Source of the DNA: Alkalibacillus silvisoli
GTDB taxonomy: Bacteria > Bacillota > Bacilli > Bacillales > Alkalibacillaceae
DNA: 64,000 nt
Assembly (NCBI RefSeq): GCF_039521975.1
Contig: NZ_BAAACZ010000018.1
Location: 186,001 to 250,000 of the forward strand
Reading direction: 5' to 3'
The notes beneath the pieces are model-generated. The model was not told the origin of the DNA. It searched no databases and saw nothing but the letters and a program-made list of their open reading frames with translations. Each line of letters begins with the position of its first letter. The stretch's first letter is position 1. A program made the position numbers and the translations under genes. Shown here one piece after another: positions 27,248-35,967 of the stretch.

Positions 27248-27280
27248 AAAAAAGGCTGGCGCAATGCCAGCCTTTTTAAT
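27248..27280 (-). terminator. terminator of the peptide-binding protein gene
   Basis: Stem AAAGGCTGGC (27251-27260) with GCCAGCCTTT (27265-27274), loop 4 nt, with T-runs on both strands. It lies 10 nt past the stop of the minus-strand gene and can also stop plus-strand read-through. Confidence 0.88.
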
Positions 27281-27289
27281 AGTTAAAGA

Positions 27290-29035
27290 TTACTCGTTAA
27301 GAGTGATATCTTTAAGCTGATAGATACCTAATGCGTCAACTGAGAATCCTTCTACTTCGCTTCTTACACCAGTGATATAGTTTTGGTGGTGAACGTAAAG
27401 CATAGGAGCTAGATCAGTTAATAGCTCTTGAGCTTCAGTATAGATCTCTTGACGTGCATCTGGATCTGCTTCACGACGACCTTGATCTAATAGCTCATCT
27501 AGCTCATCATCAGCAATGAATGAACGGTTACCAGTAGAGCCGTGTGCGCTAGAGTGGAATAAAGCGTATAGACCATAGTCAGCATCAGCTGTTACTGTTG
27601 ACCAACCTAGAATGAACATATCGTGTTCACCGTCAGCTGTACGATCTAGGTAAGTACCCCATTCTAGCTGATTAATTTCTACGTCAATGTCAAATTCAGA
27701 TAGAGCATCTTGAACATAAGTTGCAATTTCAACACGTTGCTCATCGTCATTTGTCCATATAGTTGTTTCGAAACCATCACCATATCCAGCTTCATCAAGT
27801 AATTCTTGAGCACGTTCAGGGTCATAGCCTAGACCACTAACGTTCTCGTCATAACCAAAAACGTCTGGAGCTAGTGGTCCTAAGGCTGGTGTACCAATGC
27901 CTTCATAGATACCTTCGATAATCGCTTCTTGGTCAATTGCTAAGTTAATCGCTTCACGTACTTTTGGATCATCAAATGGTTCTCTTTCAACGTTGAATGA
28001 AACGTAAGATAAACTAACTGATTCTTGTTCGTTTACGAATGTTTCTTCATCTTCGTCAACACGCTCATAGTCAGTGGGCTGAATTGGATCTGCGATATGA
28101 GCATATCCAGTTTCTAGCTCTGCTAGACGTGCACCAATTTCAGGAACTTCTTTGAAAGTTACTGCTCCTGGAAGTGCATTTTCACCCCAGTAGTCTTCAA
28201 AGCGTACTAATGTTGTTTCTTCACCAGTGATACGTTCTTCTAATTCAAAGAACCCAGTACCATATGGATTACTTGCTACATGAGTACCAACATACTCAGA
28301 GATTTCACCATAAACCTCTTCATACTCTTCTCCGCCTTCAGTGCGTAAGTCATAATACTCTTCAACTGATAAGTCAACATCAGCTTCTTCTAAAGCCTGC
28401 TCATAGTCACTGTTAATCGCTTCTTCACTAATCATACCACCTGCATCATGCGCTAAGTGAGATAGTAAAGGTGCGAATGGGTATTCAGTTGTAATATGAA
28501 CTTCATGATCACCTTCAACTGAAATTTCTTCGATCATCTCATACAAGAAATCACGAGGAGATGCTAGTGCAGGGTCCTTCACACGTTCTAAGTTCGCCTT
28601 AACTGAAGATGCAGTGAATTCACTGCCATCGTGGAACTCTACACCTTCTTGTAGTGTGAATGCCCAGGTAGTATCGTCTATTTGCTCCCAATCGGTTGCA
28701 AGACCTTCAACAATTTCCATATCATCATCTTGCTTAACTAAAGTTTCAAAAATGTTACTACGTACGTTACTTGAAGGAACATCGTTATCGCCATGTGGAT
28801 CTAATGAAACAGCGTCTGAAGAGACTGCAAGAACAATATGGTCTCCATCTGCATCAACGTCAGCATCTAAATCTTCATCTGCGTCGCCTTCACCATCACC
28901 AGCTTCTTCACCTGCATCTGGATCCTCATCAGTACCAGTATCATCATCACCAGTACCATCACCAGCACAAGCAGCTAAAAACAATGAAAAAACTAGCAAC
29001 ACGGCTAATAGCCAAAGTGTCTTATTTGATTTCAT
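27290..29035 (-). CDS. oligopeptide/dipeptide ABC transporter, substrate-binding lipoprotein
   Basis: Extracellular family 5 binding protein of 581 residues. Lipoprotein signal with lipobox FLAAC (Cys about 20) is followed by a long D/E/G-rich linker (about 22-60), then ASSDAVSLDPHGDNDVPSS, GVEFHDGSEFTASSVKANLERV, REAINLAIDQEAI and YDPERAQELLDEAGYGDGF, all characteristic of SBP_bac_5. The acidic character suits a high-salt exterior. Start set at ATG 29035, 7-8 nt after GGGGG; reading frames extending to 29119 lack a site. It is divergent from the permease/ATPase operon, an unusual arrangement. Confidence 0.9.
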   Translation of the reverse strand: MKSNKTLWLLAVLLVFSLFLAACAGDGTGDDDTGTDEDPDAGEEAGDGEGDADEDLDADVDADGDHIVLAVSSDAVSLDPHGDNDVPSSNVRSNIFETLVKQDDDMEIVEGLATDWEQIDDTTWAFTLQEGVEFHDGSEFTASSVKANLERVKDPALASPRDFLYEMIEEISVEGDHEVHITTEYPFAPLLSHLAHDAGGMISEEAINSDYEQALEEADVDLSVEEYYDLRTEGGEEYEEVYGEISEYVGTHVASNPYGTGFFELEERITGEETTLVRFEDYWGENALPGAVTFKEVPEIGARLAELETGYAHIADPIQPTDYERVDEDEETFVNEQESVSLSYVSFNVEREPFDDPKVREAINLAIDQEAIIEGIYEGIGTPALGPLAPDVFGYDENVSGLGYDPERAQELLDEAGYGDGFETTIWTNDDEQRVEIATYVQDALSEFDIDVEINQLEWGTYLDRTADGEHDMFILGWSTVTADADYGLYALFHSSAHGSTGNRSFIADDELDELLDQGRREADPDARQEIYTEAQELLTDLAPMLYVHHQNYITGVRSEVEGFSVDALGIYQLKDITLNE

Positions 29036-29337
29036 GCTTGTTTTACCCCCTTGGTAATTTATGTTTCGAGCACCCGATTTTTTAGGTAGGCCCTCAAAAA
29101 TAATATAAATCATTTTCAAACTATTAGCAAGGTTTTATTTTGTCAAAAATCATAAGCTCCTCTAATAAATAATAATATATATAATGGTAGAAATAGTTGT
29201 TATAATTTTAGAATTCAATATTGTTAAGCAATTCAGAAAAGACTTAATTTGGAGTAAATTGTTGTAATGTTGAATTTATCCGTTTATGATAGTTGAGAAA
29301 GTAGACTCGATTTAGATTTTTGCCAAAAAACAACAAT

Positions 29338-29351
29338 AAAAAAGCGCTTCC
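29338..29351. promoter_or_regulatory. weak cre-like site upstream of the peptide transporter operon
   Basis: AAAAAAGCGCTTCCA resembles the CcpA cre consensus in its central AAGCGCTT and final CCA but misses the leading TG. It lies in the divergent gap, just upstream of a TAAAAT stretch that could be a -10 element. Tentative. Confidence 0.3.
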
Positions 29352-29429
29352 ATTTGTGGTAAAATATCTAAAGTCAGAGTTAACTTAAATTTTCAAAAAC
29401 TTCTATGTTTTCAAAAAGGGGGTATAACA

Positions 29430-30326
29430 GTGACAAATAATCAAGTAGAAAGTAATCAAACGGAGGAAAAGGTAGAAAACCCTAAAGTTAAAAGTATAAA
29501 AGATTTCTACCGCCGTCTTAAAAAGAATAAAGCAGCGCTAATTGGTTTTTACACCATTATCTTAATGATTGTCGTCTCAATTATTGGGCCATACTTCACA
29601 CCATATGATCCAACTTCTACTAATCTACCAGATCGATTCCAAGGTCCTTCAGCAGAGTATTGGTTTGGGACCGACCATATGGGTAGAGATATATTTAGTA
29701 GGATTATTCATGGTATGTCAATGACATTATTTGTAGGTTTTGCTTCTGTTATATTAGGAGCATTAGTAGGTATACCTATTGGAATTGTGTCAGGTTATTA
29801 CGGTGGACGTGTTGATAGTATTATTATGCGTTTCATTGATATCTTACTAGCTTTCCCAGGTATTTTACTAGCTTTAGCTATTGTAAGTATTTTAGGTGGA
29901 AGTTTAATTAACGTAACGATTGCAGTAGCAATTTATGCTGTACCTGGTTTTGCACGTATTATACGCGGATCAACTTTAGCTGCTAAAAAACTAGAGTATG
30001 TCGATGCGATTAGGGCCTTAGGTGCTGGTGATAGACGAATTATCTTTAAGCACATTATGCCAAATGTATTATCACCAGTTATTGTAAATGCGACGTTGTA
30101 CATCGCAACGGCTATCTTAACAGCTGCTGGTTTATCCTTCTTAGGAATGGGTGTACAGCCGCCAGATCCTGAGTGGGGAGCGATGTTGAATGATGGTAGA
30201 GGTTATATGAATGATGCAGTTCATATTACATTCTTCCCAGGTTTATTTATTGTAATTGTAGTATTAGCATTTAACATTTTTGGTGACGGACTACGCGATG
30301 CGTTAGATCCAAAGATGAAAAAATAG
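29430..30326 (+). CDS. peptide ABC transporter permease, DppC/OppC type
   Basis: 298-residue inner-membrane permease. The cytoplasmic N-terminal ~30 residues are charged; FYRRLKKNKAALIGFYTII and YWFGTDHMGRDIFSRIIHG are hallmarks of the DppC/OppC branch. The EAA loop for the ATPase is AIRALGAGDRRIIFKHIMPN. About six membrane segments. GTG 29430 has AAAGGGGG upstream. It comes before the B-type permease, the reverse of the common B-C-D-F order. Confidence 0.9.
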   Translation: MTNNQVESNQTEEKVENPKVKSIKDFYRRLKKNKAALIGFYTIILMIVVSIIGPYFTPYDPTSTNLPDRFQGPSAEYWFGTDHMGRDIFSRIIHGMSMTLFVGFASVILGALVGIPIGIVSGYYGGRVDSIIMRFIDILLAFPGILLALAIVSILGGSLINVTIAVAIYAVPGFARIIRGSTLAAKKLEYVDAIRALGAGDRRIIFKHIMPNVLSPVIVNATLYIATAILTAAGLSFLGMGVQPPDPEWGAMLNDGRGYMNDAVHITFFPGLFIVIVVLAFNIFGDGLRDALDPKMKK

Positions 30327-30344
30327 AAAAGGGGTGCAAAGGAG

Positions 30345-31268
30345 ATGACAGTTTTTATTATCCGTCGTTTATTTCAACTGATTCCGGTGTTAATAGGTGT
30401 TACAATCTTAGTATTCTTAATGATGCACGCAACACCTGGAAACCCCGCGCAACTAATGGCCGGTGAAAATGCACCACCTGAAACAGTTGAACTTATTGAA
30501 GAAAGGTTAGGTCTTAATGATCCATTGCCTGTACAATATTTTGATTATGTAACAGGTGTCATCCAAGGTGACCTTGGCACCTCTATGCGTTATAACACGC
30601 CAGTAATTGATGAAGTAGCACCAAGGTTTTTGGTAACAATAGAATTAGCGGTCTATGCGACAATTTTAAGTATTTTCCTTGGATTAATTGCAGGTATTAT
30701 TTCTGCTGTTAGACAATACTCTGTTGCAGACGTATCGATTATGATTATTGCATTATTTGGTTTATCCATGCCTAACTTTTGGTTAGGATTAATGTTAATG
30801 CAATATTTTGCAGTAAACTTAGGTTGGTTTCCACCAACAGGTTGGGGTTCACCTGGGCAAGTCATATTACCAGTAATTACCCTAGGTACAGCCGGAGCAG
30901 CCATAATTGCACGTATGACACGCTCAAGTATGCTTGAAGTTATTTCTCAAGACTATATTAGAACAGCCCGTGCAAAAGGTGTTAAAGAAAGAATTATCGT
31001 ATATAAGCACGCACTTAAAAACGCACTGATTCCAGTAGTAACTGTAATTGGTTTACAATTCGGTGCATTACTAGCAGGTGCGGTATTGACAGAGGAAGTA
31101 TTCGCGATTAACGGTTTAGGTCGTTTACTTGTAGACTCCATCAATAACCGTGACTTCCCAGTGGTGCAGGCTTGTATCTTAATTATTTCAGTAGTATTCG
31201 TTGTCGTTAATTTATTAGTCGATATTTCATACAAATTCCTTAACAAGAGAATAGACCTTAACGATTAA
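30345..31268 (+). CDS. peptide ABC transporter permease, DppB/OppB type
   Basis: 307-residue permease beginning TVFIIRRLFQLIPVLIGVTI, the classical DppB/OppB N-terminus, with HATPGNPA, the EAA-type loop YIRTARAKGVKERIIVYKHA and the C-terminal INGLGRLLVDSINNRDFPVVQ. It pairs with the C-type permease encoded 18 nt upstream to form the channel. GGGGTG and AAGGAG precede the ATG. Confidence 0.9.
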   Translation: MTVFIIRRLFQLIPVLIGVTILVFLMMHATPGNPAQLMAGENAPPETVELIEERLGLNDPLPVQYFDYVTGVIQGDLGTSMRYNTPVIDEVAPRFLVTIELAVYATILSIFLGLIAGIISAVRQYSVADVSIMIIALFGLSMPNFWLGLMLMQYFAVNLGWFPPTGWGSPGQVILPVITLGTAGAAIIARMTRSSMLEVISQDYIRTARAKGVKERIIVYKHALKNALIPVVTVIGLQFGALLAGAVLTEEVFAINGLGRLLVDSINNRDFPVVQACILIISVVFVVVNLLVDISYKFLNKRIDLND

Positions 31269-31292
31269 TAGAAGAAAGTGGGGTGTAGAGAA

Positions 31293-32324
31293 ATGAGTCA
31301 AGAATCAATTTTACAAGTAAAAGGTTTAAGAACATCCTTCTTCGTAGGAGGTAATGAAGTAAAAGCAGTTGACGGTGTAACTTTCGATGTTCCTAAAGGT
31401 AAAACGTTAGGCATTGTTGGTGAGTCAGGTTCAGGTAAAAGTATTAGTGCTTTATCAATCCTTCAATTAATTGATTCACCAGGTGAAATCGTCGACGGTG
31501 AAATTAAATTCAAAGGTGAAAACCTATTAGATTATAGCGCAGCTGATATGCGTAAAATTCGTGGTAACCAAATCTCAATGATTTTCCAGGAGCCAATGAC
31601 TTCATTGAACCCAGTTTATACAATTGGTCAACAAATTCGTGAAGCACTGAAAATTCACCGTGGTCTTGATAAGAAAGACGGAACTGAAAAAGCGGTAGAA
31701 TTATTAGAACTTGTAGGGATTCCGTCTCCAAGACAACGTGTAACACAGTACCCTTTTGAACTTTCAGGGGGAATGCGTCAACGTGTTATGATTGCAATGG
31801 CTCTAGCGTGTAATCCAGAGCTATTAATCGCAGACGAGCCTACAACAGCTCTAGATGTTACGATCCAAGCACAAATTTTAGAGCTTATTAAAGAACTTCA
31901 AGAAGAGTTGGATATGTCAGTGGTTATGATTACGCACGACTTAGGTGTTGTGGCTGAAACATGTGATTATGTTGCAGTTATGTACTGTGGTAAGGTTGTT
32001 GAATATGCTGATGTCAACACTTTATTCAAGAACCCTAGACACCCATATACGGTAGGTCTATTGAATTCATTACCACGTAGTGACGTCGACCAAGAGGAAT
32101 TAATTCCTATTAAAGGGACAGTTCCAGCACCACATGAAATGCCAGATGGTTGTCGATTTGCGCCACGTTGCCCATTTGCAACAGACTTATGCCACAGCGA
32201 ATTACCAAACCTTGATGATTTAGGTAAGGGTGAGCAAGTTCGTTGTTGGATCTATACAGATGAATGGGATGGCGATCCGGAGGTGAAAGTGCATGAGCCA
32301 GAAAAAAGAACTTCTGAAGATTAA
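31293..32324 (+). CDS. peptide ABC transporter ATP-binding protein, DppD/OppD type
   Basis: 343-residue ATPase: Walker A GESGSGKS, signature LSGGMRQR, Walker B LLIADEPTTALD, H-loop ITHDLG, and the C-terminal oligopeptide transporter motif with GCRFAPRCPFATDLC, whose Cys residues bind a Fe-S cluster in related OppD/DppD proteins. ATG 31293 is chosen because GTGGGGTG lies 7 nt upstream; the GTG at 31278 is part of that site. The 3' end overlaps the next ATPase gene by 32 nt. Confidence 0.9.
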   Translation: MSQESILQVKGLRTSFFVGGNEVKAVDGVTFDVPKGKTLGIVGESGSGKSISALSILQLIDSPGEIVDGEIKFKGENLLDYSAADMRKIRGNQISMIFQEPMTSLNPVYTIGQQIREALKIHRGLDKKDGTEKAVELLELVGIPSPRQRVTQYPFELSGGMRQRVMIAMALACNPELLIADEPTTALDVTIQAQILELIKELQEELDMSVVMITHDLGVVAETCDYVAVMYCGKVVEYADVNTLFKNPRHPYTVGLLNSLPRSDVDQEELIPIKGTVPAPHEMPDGCRFAPRCPFATDLCHSELPNLDDLGKGEQVRCWIYTDEWDGDPEVKVHEPEKRTSED

Positions 32325-33333
32325 TAACCTAAAACAGTATTTCCCAATCAAAGGTGGAGTCTTCGGTCGAACAGTGAATAACGTAAAAGCAGTTGATGAT
32401 GTTTCATTTACTATTTATGAAGGTGAAACGGTGAGTGTTGTTGGTGAGTCTGGTTGTGGTAAGTCAACAACAGGCCGTGCGATTTTACGTTTAGACGACC
32501 CGACTGATGGTACCATTGAGTTTGATGGAACGGATTTACTGTCATTAAGTAAGAAAAATATGCGTAAAATGCGAAAAGATTTACAAATTATTTTCCAAGA
32601 CCCATACGCATCTTTAAATCCGCGTATGACTGTACGTCAGACATTAAATGAAGCGATGGAAATCCAGAATGTAGTGCCTAAAAATGAACGTAATGATCGT
32701 ATTGCAGAATTAATGGAGACAGTTGGTTTACAACCACACCAAGCTGATCGTTATCCACATGAATTCTCAGGTGGTCAACGTCAACGTGTTGGTATTGCCC
32801 GTGCACTTTCGGTTGATCCGAAGCTAATCGTATGTGACGAAGCAGTATCAGCTTTAGACGTATCGATTCAAGCACAGGTGTTAAACTTATTAAAGAAATT
32901 CCAAAAGGATTGGAACCTAACTTATTTATTCATTGCGCACGACTTAGGTGTTGTACGTCACATCTCAGATCGTATTATTGTGATGTACCTTGGTAAAATT
33001 GTTGAAATGGGTGATACGAAATCAATCTTCGAAAACCCACAACATCCTTATACAAAGGCGTTGTTATCGGCAATTCCAGTACCGGACCCGGAGAAGAAGA
33101 CAGAGCGTATCTTCTTACAAGGTGATGTACCTTCACCAATCGACCCACCAAGTGGTTGCCGTTTCCACACAAGATGTCCATTCGCGACAGAAAAGTGTGC
33201 TGAGGAGATACCGGAGTTACGTAATGAAGAATATATGACAGGTGGACACCAAGCAGCTTGCCATTACATTAAGGCAATTGAGTCAGGTGAACATCAGCCG
33301 ACAAGAGAAACTTCTAAAGTAAGAAACGTATAA
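32293..33333 (+). CDS. peptide ABC transporter ATP-binding protein, DppF/OppF type
   Basis: 346-residue second ATPase with Walker A GESGCGKST, signature FSGGQRQR, Walker B LIVCDEAVSALD, H-loop IAHDLG and C-terminal GCRFHTRCPFATEKC. GGAGGTG lies 7 nt before the ATG inside the oppD reading frame, so translation is coupled. Last gene of the operon; the terminator follows at 33341. Confidence 0.9.
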   Translation: MSQKKELLKINNLKQYFPIKGGVFGRTVNNVKAVDDVSFTIYEGETVSVVGESGCGKSTTGRAILRLDDPTDGTIEFDGTDLLSLSKKNMRKMRKDLQIIFQDPYASLNPRMTVRQTLNEAMEIQNVVPKNERNDRIAELMETVGLQPHQADRYPHEFSGGQRQRVGIARALSVDPKLIVCDEAVSALDVSIQAQVLNLLKKFQKDWNLTYLFIAHDLGVVRHISDRIIVMYLGKIVEMGDTKSIFENPQHPYTKALLSAIPVPDPEKKTERIFLQGDVPSPIDPPSGCRFHTRCPFATEKCAEEIPELRNEEYMTGGHQAACHYIKAIESGEHQPTRETSKVRNV

Positions 33334-33340
33334 ATAATTC

Positions 33341-33394
33341 TAATAACCCCTAGTTAGTGGACTAAATCAATCGTCACTAATTGGGGGTTATTAT
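33341..33394 (+). terminator. terminator of the peptide transporter operon
   Basis: Long imperfect stem: AATAACCCC-TAGTTAGTG (33342-33359) against CACTAA-TTGGGGGTTATT (33374-33392), loop about 14 nt. The T-run is modest. Confidence 0.65.
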
Positions 33395-33449
33395 GTTTAA
33401 TATTATGGCTCTAAAATATTTGTTGGGGTAGAGACACAATTTAGGATGT

Positions 33450-33530
33450 GGTTATGATAGCGGCCGTTGGCGTCAGGTGATCCGCTTACGGTGGATGCTT
33501 GCACCCAAAGGGCATAAGTACAACGTTTAA
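33450..33530. other. GC-richer intergenic segment of unknown origin
   Basis: About 80 bp with clearly higher GC than the AT-rich surroundings and no reading frame longer than a few codons on either strand. It lies between the terminator of the peptide operon and the stop of the deacetylase gene. The words ACGGTGGATGC and GCACCCAAAGGGC stand out, but I cannot assign them to an RNA, an insertion end or a gene. Confidence 0.3.
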
Positions 33531-33536
33531 TATGGT

Positions 33537-34526
33537 TTAATATATAGTTTTGTTAGCTATATTTAGTTCCTTCATCTTATTTAAATCTTTTTCTGTTAGA
33601 TCTTGAAACGTCCGAAACTCATATCCTTCACTTTCATAATAATCAATGATTCTAGGCAAGGCCTCTGCTGTACTATGGCTAGTTGGAGAATCATGGAATA
33701 ATACAACAGCGAAATCTTGTTCACCTGTTGTAGCTACGACATTATTATAAATGTCTAAAGCATCTACTTCTTCATGATTGGCATCATTAGAAGAAACATT
33801 CCAATCAAAATAATAATAACCTCTTTCCTTAACATCTTCAGTTATTTTAGCCATAATTTGATCTCCACCGTAATCAGTAGACACTTGATTGGTAGCACCA
33901 CCTGGAAACCGAAAGTATGGTGGTATTTCTTGATCCAATACTTCTTCAATCTGATTTTTAGCTTGATAAAAATCATCGTAAAAGGAGTCTAAATCTGAAT
34001 AAATAGAATAATCGTGTGAATGTGAGTGTGGCAATACTTTATGTCCTTCTTCTTGAGCACGCCTGGTGTAATGCGGGTATTCCTCTACTGATTGTCCGAT
34101 TGCAAAGAAAGTAGCGGGTATATTATGTTCTTTTAAAATATCTAATATTTTTGGTGTGACTTTAGAGGGACCATCATCAAATGTTAAAAACACTTGTTTT
34201 GATCCTGAGCGTGAAGCACTCTGTTTAGCCTCTTCTAACTGTTTAGTCAATTCGTCTATTTTAGATTCTTGGTCTTTTAATTCTTCTTCCTTTTCTTCTA
34301 ATTCGTCATTCATCTCTTCAATGTTCACATCATATTCGCTCAACTGCTGTTTTAATTCACTTTTTTCTTCTTCAGCAATCTCTAATTGCTCCTCTAACTC
34401 CTCAACTTGAGATGTTAAGTTATTAATTTGTTCGTCCTTTTCAGCTGAACAAGCATGAAGTGTAAATGTGATCACTGCTATTAAAGTGAACCATTTTAAT
34501 AAGTAGGGAAAATTAAGCCGCATCAT
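33537..34526 (-). CDS. polysaccharide deacetylase lipoprotein with coiled-coil stalk
   Basis: 329-residue surface enzyme. The signal ends in a lipobox-like LHAC (Cys about 26). Residues about 30-105 are a heptad-rich coiled coil (LEEQLEIAEEEKSELKQQL). The NodB domain starts at VFLTFDDGPSKVTP (metal Asp), with the His pair in LPHSHSHDYS, the substrate motif FRFPGGATNQ and FAVVLFHDSP. It probably de-N-acetylates peptidoglycan or another surface glycan while the coiled coil holds it off the membrane. Single gene, divergent from kbl. Confidence 0.88.
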   Translation of the reverse strand: MMRLNFPYLLKWFTLIAVITFTLHACSAEKDEQINNLTSQVEELEEQLEIAEEEKSELKQQLSEYDVNIEEMNDELEEKEEELKDQESKIDELTKQLEEAKQSASRSGSKQVFLTFDDGPSKVTPKILDILKEHNIPATFFAIGQSVEEYPHYTRRAQEEGHKVLPHSHSHDYSIYSDLDSFYDDFYQAKNQIEEVLDQEIPPYFRFPGGATNQVSTDYGGDQIMAKITEDVKERGYYYFDWNVSSNDANHEEVDALDIYNNVVATTGEQDFAVVLFHDSPTSHSTAEALPRIIDYYESEGYEFRTFQDLTEKDLNKMKELNIANKTIY

Positions 34527-34667
34527 GAACCGCTCCTATTGCTTTTCTTAGTTGTAAAATAATGAAGAACTCATCACTTTTAAATTCACCATTTTAGACA
34601 GTGAATAGTCATAGATGTATCAATTTTATAAAATAATTAAGAAAATCATGACACCTTGAATATAACG

Positions 34668-34696
34668 TTACGAATTATGTCAAAACATGTTATGAT
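34668..34696 (+). promoter_or_regulatory. candidate sigma-A promoter of kbl-tdh
   Basis: TTACGA (34668-34673) and TATGAT (34691-34696) are separated by 17 nt, 47 nt before the kbl ATG. The -35 is a poor match, as expected for a regulated promoter. Confidence 0.45.
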
Positions 34697-34743
34697 ACTA
34701 ATGGGGAAAACTAGATGACTATATCATATTAGGAGGTAATATT

Positions 34744-35934
34744 ATGCCTAGCGAAACTTTAGATCGTTTTTTAAATGAAAATTTACAAGAATTAAAAGAC
34801 CAAGGACTTTATAATGAAATTGACCCAGTAGAAGGTGCTAATGGCCCTGTTATTACAATCAATGGCCAAAAACTAATTAACCTTTCATCTAATAACTATC
34901 TCGGTTTAGCCACTGACGAACGGCTTAAGGAAGTGGCGAGTAAAGCAGTAGATTCTCACGGAGTAGGTGCTGGTGCTGTTCGTACGATTAACGGTACATT
35001 AGACTTACACGTTAAGTTAGAAGAGAAAATTGCGGAATTCAAAGGTACAGAGAGCGCGATTGCTTATCAATCAGGGTTCAACTGTAATATGGCAGCTATT
35101 TCCGCTGTTATGGACAAGAATGATGCGATTTTATCTGATGCTTTAAACCATGCTTCAATCATTGATGGTTGCCGTTTATCAAAAGCAAAAATCATTCCTT
35201 ATGGCCACAATGATATGGAAGACCTTCGTCAAAAGGCGAAAGAAGCCACAGAATCTGGTCAATACAATAAAGTGATGGTTATTACCGATGGTGTCTTCTC
35301 AATGGACGGCGACATCGCTAAATTACCTGAAATCGTAGAGGTTGCTCGAGAATTTGACTTGATCACTTATGTAGATGATGCTCACGGCTCAGGTGTTTTA
35401 GGTAAAGGTGCAGGTACGGTTAAACATTTCGGACTTCAAGATCAAATTGATTTCCAAATGGGTACGCTATCTAAAGCAATTGGTGTTGTAGGTGGATACG
35501 TTGCTGGTAAACAAGAATTAGTCGACTGGCTTAAAGTTCGCTCAAGACCATTCTTGTTCTCTACATCTTTATCACCTGCAGATGTAACAGCATCAACTAA
35601 AGCTATTGATCTACTCATGGAATCAACAGAGCTTTATGACAAGATGTGGGAAAATGGCAACTACTTAAAAGAAGGTTTAAAAGGTTTAGGCTTTGATATT
35701 GGGGATAGTGAAACGCCAATAACGCCATGTATCATTGGTGATGAGAAGACGTCACAGCAATTTAGTAAACGTCTAAATGAAGAAGGTGTTTATGCAAAAG
35801 CGATCGTGTTCCCAACAGTTCCAAGAGGTACAGGACGCGTAAGAAATATGCCAACAGCAGCTCATACAAAGGAAATGTTAGATGACGCGATTAAGATTTA
35901 TGAAAAAGTCGGTAAAGAAATGGGCGTTATCTAA
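34744..35934 (+). CDS. kbl: glycine C-acetyltransferase (2-amino-3-ketobutyrate CoA ligase)
   Basis: PLP enzyme of 396 residues cleaving 2-amino-3-ketobutyrate with CoA to glycine and acetyl-CoA, the second step of threonine breakdown. Motifs: INLSSNNYLGLATDERL, HGVGAGAVRTINGT, VDDAHGSGVLG and the PLP Lys in QMGTLSKAIG, with GTGRVRNMPTAAHT near the end. AGGAGGTAATATT precedes the ATG. Tdh, which makes its substrate, is encoded 33 nt downstream. Confidence 0.95.
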   Translation: MPSETLDRFLNENLQELKDQGLYNEIDPVEGANGPVITINGQKLINLSSNNYLGLATDERLKEVASKAVDSHGVGAGAVRTINGTLDLHVKLEEKIAEFKGTESAIAYQSGFNCNMAAISAVMDKNDAILSDALNHASIIDGCRLSKAKIIPYGHNDMEDLRQKAKEATESGQYNKVMVITDGVFSMDGDIAKLPEIVEVAREFDLITYVDDAHGSGVLGKGAGTVKHFGLQDQIDFQMGTLSKAIGVVGGYVAGKQELVDWLKVRSRPFLFSTSLSPADVTASTKAIDLLMESTELYDKMWENGNYLKEGLKGLGFDIGDSETPITPCIIGDEKTSQQFSKRLNEEGVYAKAIVFPTVPRGTGRVRNMPTAAHTKEMLDDAIKIYEKVGKEMGVI

Positions 35935-35967
35935 GAGCTTAAGAGGGGAACAGGAGGAACTATTACA

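Noticed and set aside
27028..27249. 73-codon frame with a KARGSKI heptapeptide repeat
   Set aside because: It arises because the 21-bp tandem array is divisible by three; it overlaps the end of typA in another frame and passes through its terminator, with no start or ribosome binding site.
28614..29057. 147-codon and 104-codon plus-strand frames opposite the peptide-binding protein
   Set aside because: They are antisense shadows of the acidic D/E linker (S/P-rich or H/L-rich translation) with no ribosome binding site.
33455..33510. Fragment of 23S rRNA
   Set aside because: Only about 11 consecutive bases resemble the 5' end of 23S rRNA; flanking bases do not align.
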